Positions 17,853-26,703 of a stretch of DNA of 64,000 nt are shown here, in pieces (position 1 is the first letter of the stretch; each line of letters begins with the position of its first letter). The notes below the pieces were generated by a model. That model saw nothing but the letters and a program-made list of their open reading frames with translations. It was not told the origin of the DNA and did no database searches. Made by a program: the position numbers and the translations under genes. Origin of the DNA: an uncultured Anaerotruncus sp. (GTDB lineage: Bacteria; Bacillota; Clostridia; Oscillospirales; Acutalibacteraceae); contig UQDL01000005.1 of assembly GCA_900539775.1 (NCBI GenBank), forward strand, positions 85,973 to 149,972, in the 5' to 3' direction.

Positions 17853-18650
17853 TTATTCGGAAAGAATCATTCTGTCGTTATCAAGCTCTTCACCGCTTGT
17901 TATCTTGAATTTTTCAAGCAAATCTGCGGTGGTGAGGTTTTTCTTTTCCTCGCCTGAAACATCATAAATGATTTTGCCCTCGTTCATCATAATCAACCTA
18001 TTGCCGATTGCGATGGCGTCCTTCATATTATGGGTTATCATAAGAGTTGTTAAGTTATGCTCTGCAACAATATCCGTTGTAATCTTTAAAACCTTGTGCG
18101 CCGTTTTCGGATCAAGTGCCGCCGTGTGCTCATCAAGCAAAAGCACCTTTGGCTTTTTAAGCGTTGCCATAAGAAGTGTTATTGCCTGCCTTTGGCCGCC
18201 CGAAAGCAAGCCAACCTTTGAAGTGAGCCTTGTTTCAAGGCCAAGATCCAAAGATTTAAGCAATTCGCCGTATTCTTCCTTTTCCTTTTTTGAAACGCCG
18301 GGAGCAAGAGTTCTGAATTTTCCGCGGCGTGATGCAAGAGCAAGATTTTCCAAAATTTGCATATCTGCCGCAGTGCCTGTCATAGGATCCTGGAAAACTC
18401 TGCCGAGAAACTTTGCTCTTTTATATTCGGGCAGCTTCGTAACATCACGGCCGTCTATAATGATATTGCCGCTGTCAACGGGATAAACACCCGCAATCAT
18501 ATTAAGCATTGTTGACTTACCGGCGCCGTTGCCGCCGATAACAGTTACAAAATCGCCTTCATTAAGCACAAGATTGATGCCGTTTAAAGCATGCTTTTCA
18601 TTAACCGTGCCGGGATTAAAGGTTTTATAAACATTTTTAATTTCAAGCAT
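17853..18650 (-). CDS. ABC importer ATPase (TrpZ-like)
   Basis: A 265-residue ABC ATPase with Walker A GGNGAGKST, signature LLSGGQRQA, Walker B KVLLLDEHTAALD and switch His in 'MITHNMKDA'. The Glu after the Walker B Asp is present. The start is the ATG at 18650, eight bases after GGAGG and overlapping the end of the permease gene by eight bases. It completes a three-gene importer with the permease and lipoprotein upstream. The set resembles TrpXYZ-type importers, which take up tryptophan or related compounds in Firmicutes; the substrate here is not proven. Confidence 0.9.
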   Translation of the reverse strand: MLEIKNVYKTFNPGTVNEKHALNGINLVLNEGDFVTVIGGNGAGKSTMLNMIAGVYPVDSGNIIIDGRDVTKLPEYKRAKFLGRVFQDPMTGTAADMQILENLALASRRGKFRTLAPGVSKKEKEEYGELLKSLDLGLETRLTSKVGLLSGGQRQAITLLMATLKKPKVLLLDEHTAALDPKTAHKVLKITTDIVAEHNLTTLMITHNMKDAIAIGNRLIMMNEGKIIYDVSGEEKKNLTTADLLEKFKITSGEELDNDRMILSE

Positions 18651-19551
18651 TTTCGGCACCTCCTGTTCTTTTTACATTCTTTGCGGCAATCTTGTTTTTC
18701 CAATACGGAACACCGAGGAAAACTGCAACAACAAGAGCCGAGAACAGTTTAAGATCGTTTGCATTAAGGCCGAGGCGAAGCACAAGAGTAATAACAATGT
18801 AGTAAATAACTCCGCCGACAACGCAGGCAAAAAGCCTGAGCGCAAAGTTCTTGAAAATTTTGCCAAGCAAAACCTCGCCGATGATAACGGCAGCAAGGCC
18901 GATAACAATTGCGCCCCTGCCCATATTAACATCCGCAAAGCCTTGATATTGAGAAAGAAGTGCACCTGAAACGGCAACAAGTCCGTTTGAAAGCACAAGA
19001 CCGATGATTTTATTAACATTTGTGTTTATGCCGTTTGCCCTTGCCATTGCCTGGTTATTACCCGTTGCACGGATTGAATGGCCAAGCTCCGTGCCGAAAA
19101 ACCAATAAAGAATTGCAATTATAACAACCGCAAAAGCAAGCCCTACAATCAAAGATTTATTTATTTCGCCAAGCGAAACAATAAGATTATAATTTCTTGC
19201 GCTTATTGTTTGGTTTGCCTTGCCGCCGAGAATACGCAAATTGATTGAATAGAGGGCAAGCTGAGTTAAAATACCGGAAAGAATTGCGGGAATTCCAAGC
19301 ACTGTGTGAAAAATGCCCGTTGCAAGCCCCGCAAGGCAGCCGGCAAGAAAAGCAAGCACCATTGCAAGATAAATATTCATTCCGCTGATTGTGCACATAA
19401 CAAGAACGGCGCCGCCTGTGCCAAAAGAACCGTCTACCGTTAAATCGGCAATATCAAGAACACGGAAGGTGATATAAACACCGATTGCCATAATGCCCCA
19501 GATAATGCCCTGAGCTGCTGCGCCCGGAAGCGCAGAAAGAAAAGACATCAT
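18643..19551 (-). CDS. ABC importer permease (LivH/TrpY-like)
   Basis: A 302-residue permease with eight to ten hydrophobic helices. Early residues read 'AQGIIWGIMAIGVYITFRVLDIADLTVDGSFGTG', a typical opening for the branched-chain-type permease family used with PF04392-type binding proteins. The start is placed at the ATG at 19551 behind GGAGG; the frame continues upstream to 19599 without a better site. It sits between the binding-protein gene (90 bases upstream) and the ATPase gene (overlapping). Confidence 0.9.
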   Translation of the reverse strand: MMSFLSALPGAAAQGIIWGIMAIGVYITFRVLDIADLTVDGSFGTGGAVLVMCTISGMNIYLAMVLAFLAGCLAGLATGIFHTVLGIPAILSGILTQLALYSINLRILGGKANQTISARNYNLIVSLGEINKSLIVGLAFAVVIIAILYWFFGTELGHSIRATGNNQAMARANGINTNVNKIIGLVLSNGLVAVSGALLSQYQGFADVNMGRGAIVIGLAAVIIGEVLLGKIFKNFALRLFACVVGGVIYYIVITLVLRLGLNANDLKLFSALVVAVFLGVPYWKNKIAAKNVKRTGGAENA

Positions 19552-19641
19552 AAATAAAAATCCTCCGTATGTATAAAAGCGGTGAGCATAAAGACTCACC
19601 GCCTTTTGATTATCGTTTATTTAATCCTTATCAAAATTCGA

Positions 19642-20622
19642 TTATGCATCAATTGCAACATAATCGGAAGGAACCGTGAGACCAAGCTTTTGAGCACGGT
19701 CTGCAACATATTTCTTTGTAAGATTTGTTGCGGTTTTGATTTCCATATCAGCAGGGTTTGTGCCGTTTTGAAGAATATCGGCAGCCATTTCGCCCGCAAC
19801 CTGGCCAAGGTTTTCATAGCTGATTGAAAGAGTTGCAACACCGCAGCCTTTGCATATGCCCTCTTCGCCGGCGATAATCGGAATGCCTGCCGGCTCTGCA
19901 ATTTCATTTACCGCAGAAGTTGCCGAAGCAAGTGTGTTATCTGTAGGAACATAAATGGCATCAACCTCAGAGCAAACCGTTGTGGTTACGGAAGCGATTT
20001 CATTTGTGTCTGCAACGGTGTAAACCTTAACGGTGTAGCCAAGCTTTGTGAGTTCTGAAGAAACAACATCAGCCTGATATTTTGAATTGGCCTCTGCCGA
20101 GCAATAAAGGATGCCGATTGTTTTTGCATCCGGGCAAATTTCTTTAAACATTGCCGCCTGATCTGCAAGAGGAGCAAGATCCGATGAGCCGGTAACATTT
20201 ATGCCTGTTTTACCCGTCCAGCTGCTTTGATCTATATCGAGTGCTGTGGCATAATCGGTGATAGAAGTGCCGACAATCGGAATTGTGTTGGTGGACTGCA
20301 TTGCAGCCTGAAGTGCGGGAGTTGCATTGGCAAAAATAAGGTCAACGCCCTGAGAAACAAATCCGTTTGTAATAGTTGAGCAAGTTGCGGAGTCACCGCC
20401 GGCATTTTGCTCTACAAACTCAACATTATCCGCACCGAGTTTTTCGGTAAGAGCTTCCTTAAAGCCTTTTGTTGCCGCATCAAGAGCTTCATGCTGCACA
20501 AGCTGGCAGATGCCTACAGTATATTTCTTTGAGCCGCCTGTTTTTGAGCAGCCTGCAAATGCCGAAGCAATAAGCATTACCGCAAGGCACACGGCAATTA
20601 TTCGCTTAATTGATTTTTTCAT
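19642..20622 (-). CDS. ABC substrate-binding lipoprotein (TrpX-like)
   Basis: A 326-residue lipoprotein with an N-terminal signal and lipobox ASAFAGC, the Cys near residue 25. The mature part begins KKYTVGICQLVQHEALD and belongs to the PF04392 binding-protein family, with 'VDLIFANATPALQAA' and 'PIVGTSITDYATA' as typical blocks. It should be anchored outside the membrane and hand substrate to the permease. Relatives include tryptophan- and tyrosine-linked importers. I looked for a T-box leader and saw none in the short 5' region, so amino-acid control by tRNA is not supported here. Confidence 0.85.
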   Translation of the reverse strand: MKKSIKRIIAVCLAVMLIASAFAGCSKTGGSKKYTVGICQLVQHEALDAATKGFKEALTEKLGADNVEFVEQNAGGDSATCSTITNGFVSQGVDLIFANATPALQAAMQSTNTIPIVGTSITDYATALDIDQSSWTGKTGINVTGSSDLAPLADQAAMFKEICPDAKTIGILYCSAEANSKYQADVVSSELTKLGYTVKVYTVADTNEIASVTTTVCSEVDAIYVPTDNTLASATSAVNEIAEPAGIPIIAGEEGICKGCGVATLSISYENLGQVAGEMAADILQNGTNPADMEIKTATNLTKKYVADRAQKLGLTVPSDYVAIDA

Positions 20623-20690
20623 AATAATTCTCCTTGCTGTTTATCGCATTGACGCTTTAAAGCTTTTAGGCGATAAAGTGATTTTTCATT

Positions 20691-20719
20691 ATAATAGCAC
20701 AAATAAAAAAGGCTGTCAA
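20691..20719 (-). promoter_or_regulatory. Promoter of the ABC importer operon
   Basis: Minus-strand TTGACA (20719-20714), 17-base spacer, TATTAT (20696-20691), about 70 bases before the lipoprotein start. The -35 box is part of an upstream hairpin arm. Confidence 0.8.
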
Positions 20720-20747
20720 ACAAAATAAGAGAGTTTGACGCCTTTTT
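20706..20747 (-). terminator. Hairpin with T-run overlapping the next promoter
   Basis: GGCTGTCAAAC (20711-20721) pairs with GTTTGACGCC (20733-20742) apart from one bulge, with A and T tracts on either side. On the minus strand it can act as a terminator for readthrough from aroF. The second arm contains the -35 box of the ABC operon. Confidence 0.65.
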
Positions 20748-20833
20748 GTAATTATGAACAAATTATTGTGTTTTGTTTTGTGCGTATTTGCGCAACACGC
20801 TTACACTGCAATAAATTTGCAAAACAGAATTTT

Positions 20834-20878
20834 AAAAGCCGAATAAATTAGGCAGTGTTTCCGGATGCGGCCTTTTTT
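20834..20878 (-). terminator. Possible terminator after aroF
   Basis: On the minus strand AAAAGGCCG (20876-20868) can pair with CGGCTTTT (20841-20834) across a 26-base loop, ending in TTTTAAAATT. The loop is long, so this is less sure than the hairpin at 20706-20747. Confidence 0.4.
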
Positions 20879-20894
20879 CATTTTACTTTAATAT

Positions 20895-21956
20895 TTATTC
20901 AAGCTGATCCGCAATGCTTAAAATCAAATCCTGTGTTTTGCTCCATCCAAGACAAGGATCTGTGATTGATTTGCCGTAAACACCGTCTTCAATCTTTTGA
21001 TTGCCGTCTTCAATATAAGATTCAATCATAAAGCCTTTAACAAAGTGCTTTATATCACTGCTGTGGCGCATTGAATGGAGCACCTCGTTTGCGATACGCA
21101 CCTGCTCTAAATATTTTTTGCCGCTGTTTGAATGATTTGTATCCACAATAACGGCAGGATTTTTAAATCCCGGCTTTGAAGCATACATATTATAAAGGGT
21201 TATCAAATCTTCATAATGATAATTCGGGTGTGCAATGCCGTGCTTATCAACACCGCCTCTGAGAATTGCATGAGCAAGCTCATTGCCCTTTGTTTCAACC
21301 TCCCAGCCGCGATAAATAAATGTGTGGCCGCTTTGCGCTGCCGTAATTGCATTAAGCATAACGGAATAATCGCCGCTTGTGCCGTTTTTCATGCCGCACG
21401 GCACATCCATTCCGCTTGCCGCAAGGCGATGATCTTGATTTTCAACGCTGCGTGCGCCAACGGCAACATAAGAAAGCAAGTCTGAAAGATACCTGTAATT
21501 TGCAGGATAAAGCATTTCATCTGCGGCGGAAAGCCCCGTTTCCTCAATTGCTTTTGAATGAATTGAGCGCACGGCAAGAATTCCCGCATACATATCCGGA
21601 ACACCGTCCGGATCCGGCTGATGCATCATTCCCTTATATCCCGCACCTGTTGTTCGAGGCTTACCGGTATAAATTCTCGGAATGATTATGATTTTATCCT
21701 TCACCTGCTCCTGAACTCTTGCAAGGCGGTGCACATAATCAAGCACACTTTCCTCTCTGTCTGCCGAGCAAGGACCTATAACAAGCAAAAGCTTATTGCT
21801 TTTGCCTTTAAACACATTTGCAATTTCCGCATCCCTTGCAGCTTTGGCGGCGGCCGCTTTTTCACTGAGGGGATAAAGCTCCTTAACTTCCTTCGGCACC
21901 GGGAGCTTTCTTATGAAGCGCATGTTCATCATTGAATGGTCTTCCGTAATTTCCAT
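20895..21956 (-). CDS. aroF: DAHP synthase (class I, AroFGH type)
   Basis: A 353-residue 3-deoxy-D-arabino-heptulosonate 7-phosphate synthase, the first step of the shikimate pathway, joining phosphoenolpyruvate and erythrose 4-phosphate. Type I-alpha motifs are clear: VIGPCSADRE, PRIYTGKPRTTGAGYKG, GARSVENQDHR, and VDTNHSNSGKK with metal-binding residues. The N-terminal extension (about 50 residues) is the part that carries feedback sites in enterobacterial homologues. It has its own promoter. A possible link to the aromatic-type importer downstream is suggested by position only. Confidence 0.95.
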   Translation of the reverse strand: MEITEDHSMMNMRFIRKLPVPKEVKELYPLSEKAAAAKAARDAEIANVFKGKSNKLLLVIGPCSADREESVLDYVHRLARVQEQVKDKIIIIPRIYTGKPRTTGAGYKGMMHQPDPDGVPDMYAGILAVRSIHSKAIEETGLSAADEMLYPANYRYLSDLLSYVAVGARSVENQDHRLAASGMDVPCGMKNGTSGDYSVMLNAITAAQSGHTFIYRGWEVETKGNELAHAILRGGVDKHGIAHPNYHYEDLITLYNMYASKPGFKNPAVIVDTNHSNSGKKYLEQVRIANEVLHSMRHSSDIKHFVKGFMIESYIEDGNQKIEDGVYGKSITDPCLGWSKTQDLILSIADQLE

Positions 21957-22018
21957 AATATCACTCTTTTCATTCTTATTGTTGCGAAGTTGAATTTATA
22001 TTTCAATTTACATAGTGT

Positions 22019-22047
22019 ATTTTAGTACAGTTTCAATTCAATGTCAA
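22019..22047 (-). promoter_or_regulatory. Promoter of aroF
   Basis: Minus-strand TTGACA (22047-22042), 17-base spacer, TAAAAT (22024-22019), about 65 bases before the start codon. Confidence 0.75.
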
Positions 22048-22064
22048 ACACAGAGCACGAAACT

Positions 22065-22544
22065 TTACTTATGATATTTGGAATTATTGTTTATTGAAAA
22101 AGCCCTGTAAATCTGTTCAAGCAAAACAAGGCGTGCAAGCTGATGCGGCAAGGTCATTTTCCCGAATGAAAGTTTAATCTTGCCAAGCTGCTTAACCTGA
22201 GGTGAAAGCCCGAACGAGCCGCCTATTACAAATGCCAATGCCGAATTGCTCATGCCGGTTTGCGCAATCTGCTTTGCAAGCTGAGGTGATGAAAACTCGC
22301 TGCCCTCTATGCACAGCGGCACAACAGCTGCGCCCTTAGGAATTTTGGCAATAATTCGCTCGCCTTCTTTTTGAAGCACTTTTTCAATTTCGCCGGCAGA
22401 CGGTGAATCGCCGCAGCGTTCCTCGGCCACCTCAACAACATTTACCTTTGCAAATGCACTCAAGCGCTTTATATATTCGGCACAGCCGTCTTTTAAATAG
22501 CTTTCCTTAAGCTTGCCGACGCATATAACGGAAACATTCATCAT
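22065..22544 (-). CDS. rlmH: 23S rRNA pseudouridine-1915 N3-methyltransferase RlmH
   Basis: A 159-residue SPOUT-type methyltransferase that methylates pseudouridine 1915 in helix 69 of 23S rRNA on assembled ribosomes. Family marks are VICVGKLKESYLKDGCAEYIKRL at the N-terminus, 'FVIGGSFGLSPQV' for the SAM-binding knot, and the C-terminal 'LARLVLLEQIYRAFSI...YH'. Its ATG overlaps the stop of the upstream hydrolase gene by four bases, so the pair is co-translated. Confidence 0.95.
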   Translation of the reverse strand: MMNVSVICVGKLKESYLKDGCAEYIKRLSAFAKVNVVEVAEERCGDSPSAGEIEKVLQKEGERIIAKIPKGAAVVPLCIEGSEFSSPQLAKQIAQTGMSNSALAFVIGGSFGLSPQVKQLGKIKLSFGKMTLPHQLARLVLLEQIYRAFSINNNSKYHK

Positions 22545-23329
22545 AGCACAATCAATCCTCCGTCGTTGGCAGGTTTAGAAACATAAAGGCGATAATCGTT
22601 GCCGTCCTTTGCGCCGAGTTCATCAAGCGCCGAAACCATTGACTGCCGTGCAATTACAGGCACATTGTTTTCACGGCTGAGATGAGAAAGCACAAGGCGT
22701 GTTGTGCCGCTTTGCAGCAATTCCTTTGCAAAATCATCTGCCGCCGTGTTTGAAAGGTGCCCTTTATCAGACAAAATTCTCTGTTTCAGCGGATATGGAT
22801 AATAACCGTTTTCAAGCATTGAAATTTCATGATTTGATTCAAGAAAAACAAGATCGGAGCCCGTTACACAGCGCCTGGCATCTTCCGTTACTATTCCCGT
22901 GTCTGTGCACACAGAGATTTTGCGCCCGCCGGACACGGTTAATTTATACCCTACGCAATCAACGGCATCGTGCGAATTATGAAACGCCTCTGCACACATA
23001 TCTCCGAAATCAAGCTTTCCGTCTATTTCATTTAAATTTACCGTTGAATTAACAACCCCTGATTTACACATTTCTTCAAGCGTTGCGGGAGTTGCATAAA
23101 CGGGTGTTTTATATCGTGCCGCAAACACACGAACACCGGAAACATGGTCTTTATGCTCATGCGTTACAAGCACTGCTTTGATGCTTTCGGGAGCAATTCC
23201 CAAATCATTAAGCGCTGCTTCGCACTTTTTTGCCGAAACGCCTATATCAACAAGCACTCCGCCCGAATTTGTTCCTATGTATATTGAATTACCGCTGCTG
23301 CCCGAATACAGCTGACACACCTTTGCCAT
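22541..23329 (-). CDS. Metallo-beta-lactamase fold hydrolase (WalJ/YycJ-like)
   Basis: A 262-residue hydrolase. It opens with 'QLYSGSSGNSIYIG', the mark of the YycJ/WalJ group, followed by the metal motif THEHKDH, a middle His (FHNSHD), Asp in SVCTDTG and a late 'LSHLSRENN'. WalJ-type proteins are single-domain nucleases or hydrolases linked to cell-wall and DNA repair control; the rlmH neighbour is common in Firmicutes. No walRK genes are nearby. Confidence 0.9.
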   Translation of the reverse strand: MAKVCQLYSGSSGNSIYIGTNSGGVLVDIGVSAKKCEAALNDLGIAPESIKAVLVTHEHKDHVSGVRVFAARYKTPVYATPATLEEMCKSGVVNSTVNLNEIDGKLDFGDMCAEAFHNSHDAVDCVGYKLTVSGGRKISVCTDTGIVTEDARRCVTGSDLVFLESNHEISMLENGYYPYPLKQRILSDKGHLSNTAADDFAKELLQSGTTRLVLSHLSRENNVPVIARQSMVSALDELGAKDGNDYRLYVSKPANDGGLIVL

Positions 23330-23352
23330 ACATTTACTCTTTCATAAAAAAA

Positions 23353-23389
23353 TTAACAAAAAAGGGAGCAAAATATGCTCCCTAAAAAA
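23353..23389 (-). terminator. Terminator of murA
   Basis: AGGGAGCA (23363-23370) pairs with TGCTCCCT (23376-23383); on the minus strand it is followed by TTTTTTG. Confidence 0.85.
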
Positions 23390-23398
23390 CCAAGCCGA

Positions 23399-24685
23399 TC
23401 AGCCTGCATTTGCAACCGTTTCCGTCGGATCGGCGGGAACTCTGCTTATATCCGCACCAAGCGCAGAAAGCTTTTCAACTATATTTTCATAGCCTCTGTC
23501 AACATACTGGGTTTTTTCAACCACTGTTTGGCCGTTGGCAACAAGGCCTGCAATAATCATTGCCGCACCCGCACGCAAATCCGTTGCTTTAACCTTTACG
23601 CCGGTTAAATGATCAACACCTTCTATTACGGCAATTTTACCGTCTACCTGAATATTGGCACCCATTCTTAAAAGCTGGCCAACATATTGAAAGCGATTAT
23701 CCCAAACGGATTCCGAAAGGATTGAAGTGCCCTTTGCGATTGCAAGCAACACTGCCATCTGAGGCTGCATATCCGTTGGAAAACCGGGATGAGGCATAGT
23801 TTTAACATTACACCTGGTTAAAGGCTTAAAGCGAGTTACACGCACGGCATCATCATATTCAATGATTTCGGCGCCTGCCTCTTCAAGCTTTGCGCTGATA
23901 GATTCAAGGTGCTTGGGAATAACATTTTTAACAAGCACATCGCCGCCGCAAGCCGCAGCAGCAACCATATAAGTGCCTGCTTCTATTTGATCGGGAATAA
24001 CTGAATATGTGCAGCCGTGAAGCTTTTCAACACCGCGGATTTTAATCACATCCGTGCCGGCGCCTCTTACATCCGCACCCATAGAATTAAGAAAGTTTGC
24101 AAGATCAACTATATGAGGCTCCTTGGCCGCATTTTCAATAACGGTAAGCCCTCTTGCAAGCACTGCCGCAAGCATAACATTTATTGTTGCGCCAACCGAA
24201 ACAACGTCCATATAAATAGATGTGCCCACAAGCTTTTCCGCCTCTGCGCAAACCATGCCGTTTACTATATTTACATCAGCACCGAGCATTTTAAATCCCT
24301 TTATGTGCTGATCAATAGGTCTGTCGCCGAAATCGCAGCCGCCGGGGAGTGCAACATTTGCTTTTCTAAATCTGCCAAGCATTGCGCCGATAAGATAATA
24401 GCTTGCTCTGAAATGCGATGCAAGCTCATACGGCACAGGATTGCACTTAAGCACACGCGTGTCTATTTCAATAGTATCTTTATTAACAACCTTAATATGT
24501 GCACCCATTTGATCAAGAATTTTGATAATGAGCGAAACATCTGAAATATTGGGTATATTTTCAATTCTTACAATATCATCCGCCAAAATAGCAGCAGGAA
24601 TGATTGCAACAGCGGCATTCTTTGCGCCGCTTATATTAACCTCACCAAACAGCTCTTTGCCGCCGTTAATAACAAAATTTTCCAC
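23399..24685 (-). CDS. murA: UDP-N-acetylglucosamine 1-carboxyvinyltransferase
   Basis: A 428-residue MurA, first committed step of peptidoglycan synthesis, moving enolpyruvate from PEP onto UDP-GlcNAc. The catalytic Cys117 is in LPGGCDFGDRPID, so fosfomycin-type chemistry should be intact (a Cys-to-Asp change is absent). KNAAV near residue 22 and 'GFPTDMQPQMAVLLA' are also typical. The start is GTG at 24685 with AGAGGG eight bases before it. It has its own promoter and terminator. Clostridia often have two MurA copies; which one this is cannot be told. Confidence 0.95.
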   Translation of the reverse strand: MENFVINGGKELFGEVNISGAKNAAVAIIPAAILADDIVRIENIPNISDVSLIIKILDQMGAHIKVVNKDTIEIDTRVLKCNPVPYELASHFRASYYLIGAMLGRFRKANVALPGGCDFGDRPIDQHIKGFKMLGADVNIVNGMVCAEAEKLVGTSIYMDVVSVGATINVMLAAVLARGLTVIENAAKEPHIVDLANFLNSMGADVRGAGTDVIKIRGVEKLHGCTYSVIPDQIEAGTYMVAAAACGGDVLVKNVIPKHLESISAKLEEAGAEIIEYDDAVRVTRFKPLTRCNVKTMPHPGFPTDMQPQMAVLLAIAKGTSILSESVWDNRFQYVGQLLRMGANIQVDGKIAVIEGVDHLTGVKVKATDLRAGAAMIIAGLVANGQTVVEKTQYVDRGYENIVEKLSALGADISRVPADPTETVANAG

Positions 24686-24810
24686 AGCTTTTCCCTCTTT
24701 AAAACGGAATATAACAATTTAATGTAGCAAGTATATATAAAAACTAAATAAACATAAACAAAGTGGAATAAAAGCATCGTATGTAAACGATATTCCTTTA
24801 AACCTTGAAC

Positions 24811-24839
24811 ATTATAACAGAATGCAAAGAAAAAATAAA
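24811..24839 (-). promoter_or_regulatory. Promoter of murA
   Basis: Minus-strand TTTATT (24839-24834), 17-base spacer and TATAAT (24816-24811) preceded by TGT, an extended -10. The leader to the GTG start is about 120 bases. Confidence 0.6.
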
Positions 24840-25197
24840 GGGCTTTTAATAATTCGATACCCTTTTGTAACATATAAATTTAAGCCAAAAACAACAAGAT
24901 ATATGGGCAACATTCCCAAAATGCGCCTAAATAGGGATATTTACACATTTTAAAAAAAATTTTAATTTCCACATTATTCAGCAAATTACAAAATTGTTAC
25001 AATGTTTTTTGGCGATTTTGACGAATTTTTGCAACGCATGCAAACGCTTTTCATCATTAACACGGCAACAATAATATTATTTGAAGCAAATTTGATTTTA
25101 TCAAACACAAAGCGGCAAAAAAAGAATGCAAAAAATGCAAACAGAACAGCGCTGTTTACAGCAAAAGCAAGCAATGTGAACACCGCTGCCGGATGTG
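24840..25197. other. Intergenic region between divergent murA and CNNM genes
   Basis: AT-rich sequence with no convincing gene, no strong hairpin and no recognised RNA. Open frames here lie upstream of the CNNM promoter and lack ribosome binding sites. Confidence 0.6.
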
Positions 25198-25226
25198 TTG
25201 ACAAAGTATTTGATTTATTGTATCAT
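25198..25226 (+). promoter_or_regulatory. Promoter of the CNNM/CBS gene
   Basis: TTGACA (25198-25203), 17-base spacer, TATCAT (25221-25226). It lies only 37 bases before the TTG start codon at 25263 and inside a longer open frame, which fixes the true start downstream. Confidence 0.8.
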
Positions 25227-25262
25227 ATTATACAAATATATTTTTTTATCGGAGGATTGATT

Positions 25263-26639
25263 TTGGACGGTTCCTTATGGCCTCTGCTATTATTGCAGGT
25301 GGCTTTGATTGCGCTGAACGCAGTTTTTGCGGCAGCGGAAATCGCAATAGTAAGCGTAAACGACAATAAAATGGCAAAGCTGGCAAAAGAGGGCAACAAA
25401 AAAGCAAAAATACTTGTTAAGCTGACCTCACAGCCGTCAAACTTTTTGGCTACCATTCAAATTGCAATAACGCTTGCAGGCTTTTTGGGCTCGGCTTTTG
25501 CCGCAGATAACTTTGCGGGGCCGATTGTTGAAGCAATTTTAAATGCAGGGGCAAAAATCCCGGCAGGCACACTTAACAGCATTGTTGTTATTTTAATCAC
25601 GCTGCTGCTTTCGTTTTTCACCATTATATTCGGTGAGCTTGTGCCAAAACGAATTGCAATGCGAAAGGCGGAAAAGGTTGCCCTTGGAATTTCAGGGCTG
25701 ATTTATGTTATTTCCGTTATTTTCAAGCCTGTTGTTTGGTTGCTTATGAGCAGCACAAATTTGGTGCTGCGTATGTTTAAAATAGACCCTAACGACACCG
25801 AAGAAGATGTCAGCGAAGAAGACATACGAATGATGGTTGATGTTGGCAGCGAAAGCGGCGCCATTGATAAAACGGAGCAAGAATTCATCCAAAATGTGTT
25901 TGAATTTGACGATTTAACTGCCGGAGAGGTTGCAGTGCACAGAACCGAGGTTTCCATTCTTTGGCTTGATGAAAGCCCGGATGAATGGGACAAAACAATT
26001 CACGGCAGCAGACACAAGATTTACCCGATTTGCGATGAAACGGTTGATAATGTTATCGGCCTTTTAAATGCAAAGGATTATTTCAGGCTGAGCACCAAAG
26101 ATCGTGAAACCATTATGAAAAAGGCGGTTCGCCCGCCATATTTCGTGCCCGAAAGCGTTAAGCTTGATGTGCTTTTCAAAAACATGAAAAAAAGCCGCCA
26201 CAATTTTGCGATTGTGCTTGACGAATACGGCGGAACAACGGGAATTATAACAATTAACGATTTGCTTGAAAAGCTTGTTGGTGATTTTGATTATGAGGAT
26301 GAGGAAAGCAAGCCCGACGAATCCATTGAAAGGCTTGATTCCAAAACTTGGAAAATCACGGGCAACCCCGATATAGACGATATTGAGGAAGCGCTTGATA
26401 TTCCGCTTAAAAGCGAGGATTGCGACACTTTCAGCGGCCTTGTGTTTGATGCGCTTGGATCCGTGCCGGATGACGGCAATAAACCGTTTGAAATTGAAAC
26501 GGCGGGCCTTGTTGTTAAAGTTTTAAGCGTTAAAAATCACCAAGTGCAAACGGCAATTGTGTGCAAAGAAAATCCGCCTAAAAGCAGCAACAACGATAAT
26601 CAGGAAAAAGCAGACGGCGAAAAAAAAGAATCCGAATAA
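25263..26639 (+). CDS. CNNM-CBS-CorC_HlyC membrane protein (hemolysin family)
   Basis: A 458-residue integral membrane protein. An N-terminal CNNM domain with three or four helices (LNAVFAAAEIAIVS, 'LATIQIAITLAGFLGSAFA', 'TIIFGELVPKRIAMR') is followed by two CBS repeats with 'EYGGTTGIITINDLLEKLVGDF', then an acidic C-terminal CorC_HlyC domain and a charged tail. Family members move or sense magnesium or other divalent ions; the hemolysin label is historical. I choose the TTG start at 25263, seven bases after GGAGG and just after a consensus promoter; the frame is open back to 25002 but that part is upstream of the promoter. Confidence 0.9.
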   Translation: MDGSLWPLLLLQVALIALNAVFAAAEIAIVSVNDNKMAKLAKEGNKKAKILVKLTSQPSNFLATIQIAITLAGFLGSAFAADNFAGPIVEAILNAGAKIPAGTLNSIVVILITLLLSFFTIIFGELVPKRIAMRKAEKVALGISGLIYVISVIFKPVVWLLMSSTNLVLRMFKIDPNDTEEDVSEEDIRMMVDVGSESGAIDKTEQEFIQNVFEFDDLTAGEVAVHRTEVSILWLDESPDEWDKTIHGSRHKIYPICDETVDNVIGLLNAKDYFRLSTKDRETIMKKAVRPPYFVPESVKLDVLFKNMKKSRHNFAIVLDEYGGTTGIITINDLLEKLVGDFDYEDEESKPDESIERLDSKTWKITGNPDIDDIEEALDIPLKSEDCDTFSGLVFDALGSVPDDGNKPFEIETAGLVVKVLSVKNHQVQTAIVCKENPPKSSNNDNQEKADGEKKESE

Positions 26640-26643
26640 CATT

Positions 26644-26677
26644 AAACGGCAGATGAAAACCATCTGCCGTTTTTTTA
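26644..26677. terminator. Bidirectional terminator
   Basis: AAACGGCAGATG (26644-26655) pairs perfectly with CATCTGCCGTTT (26661-26672) and is followed by a T run on the plus strand. It lies between the convergent CNNM and phosphoesterase genes. Confidence 0.9.
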
Positions 26678-26703
26678 TGTGCAACTTATATTTGGTTATT
26701 TAA

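Noticed and set aside
20623..20894. T-box or other amino-acid riboswitch before the TrpX-like importer
   Set aside because: The promoter is only about 70 bases from the start codon; no T-box sequence (GGTGG-type bulge, specifier stem) is seen.
24986..25204. Short minus-strand frame in the murA-CNNM gap
   Set aside because: No ribosome binding site, low-complexity composition, and it overlaps the CNNM promoter.
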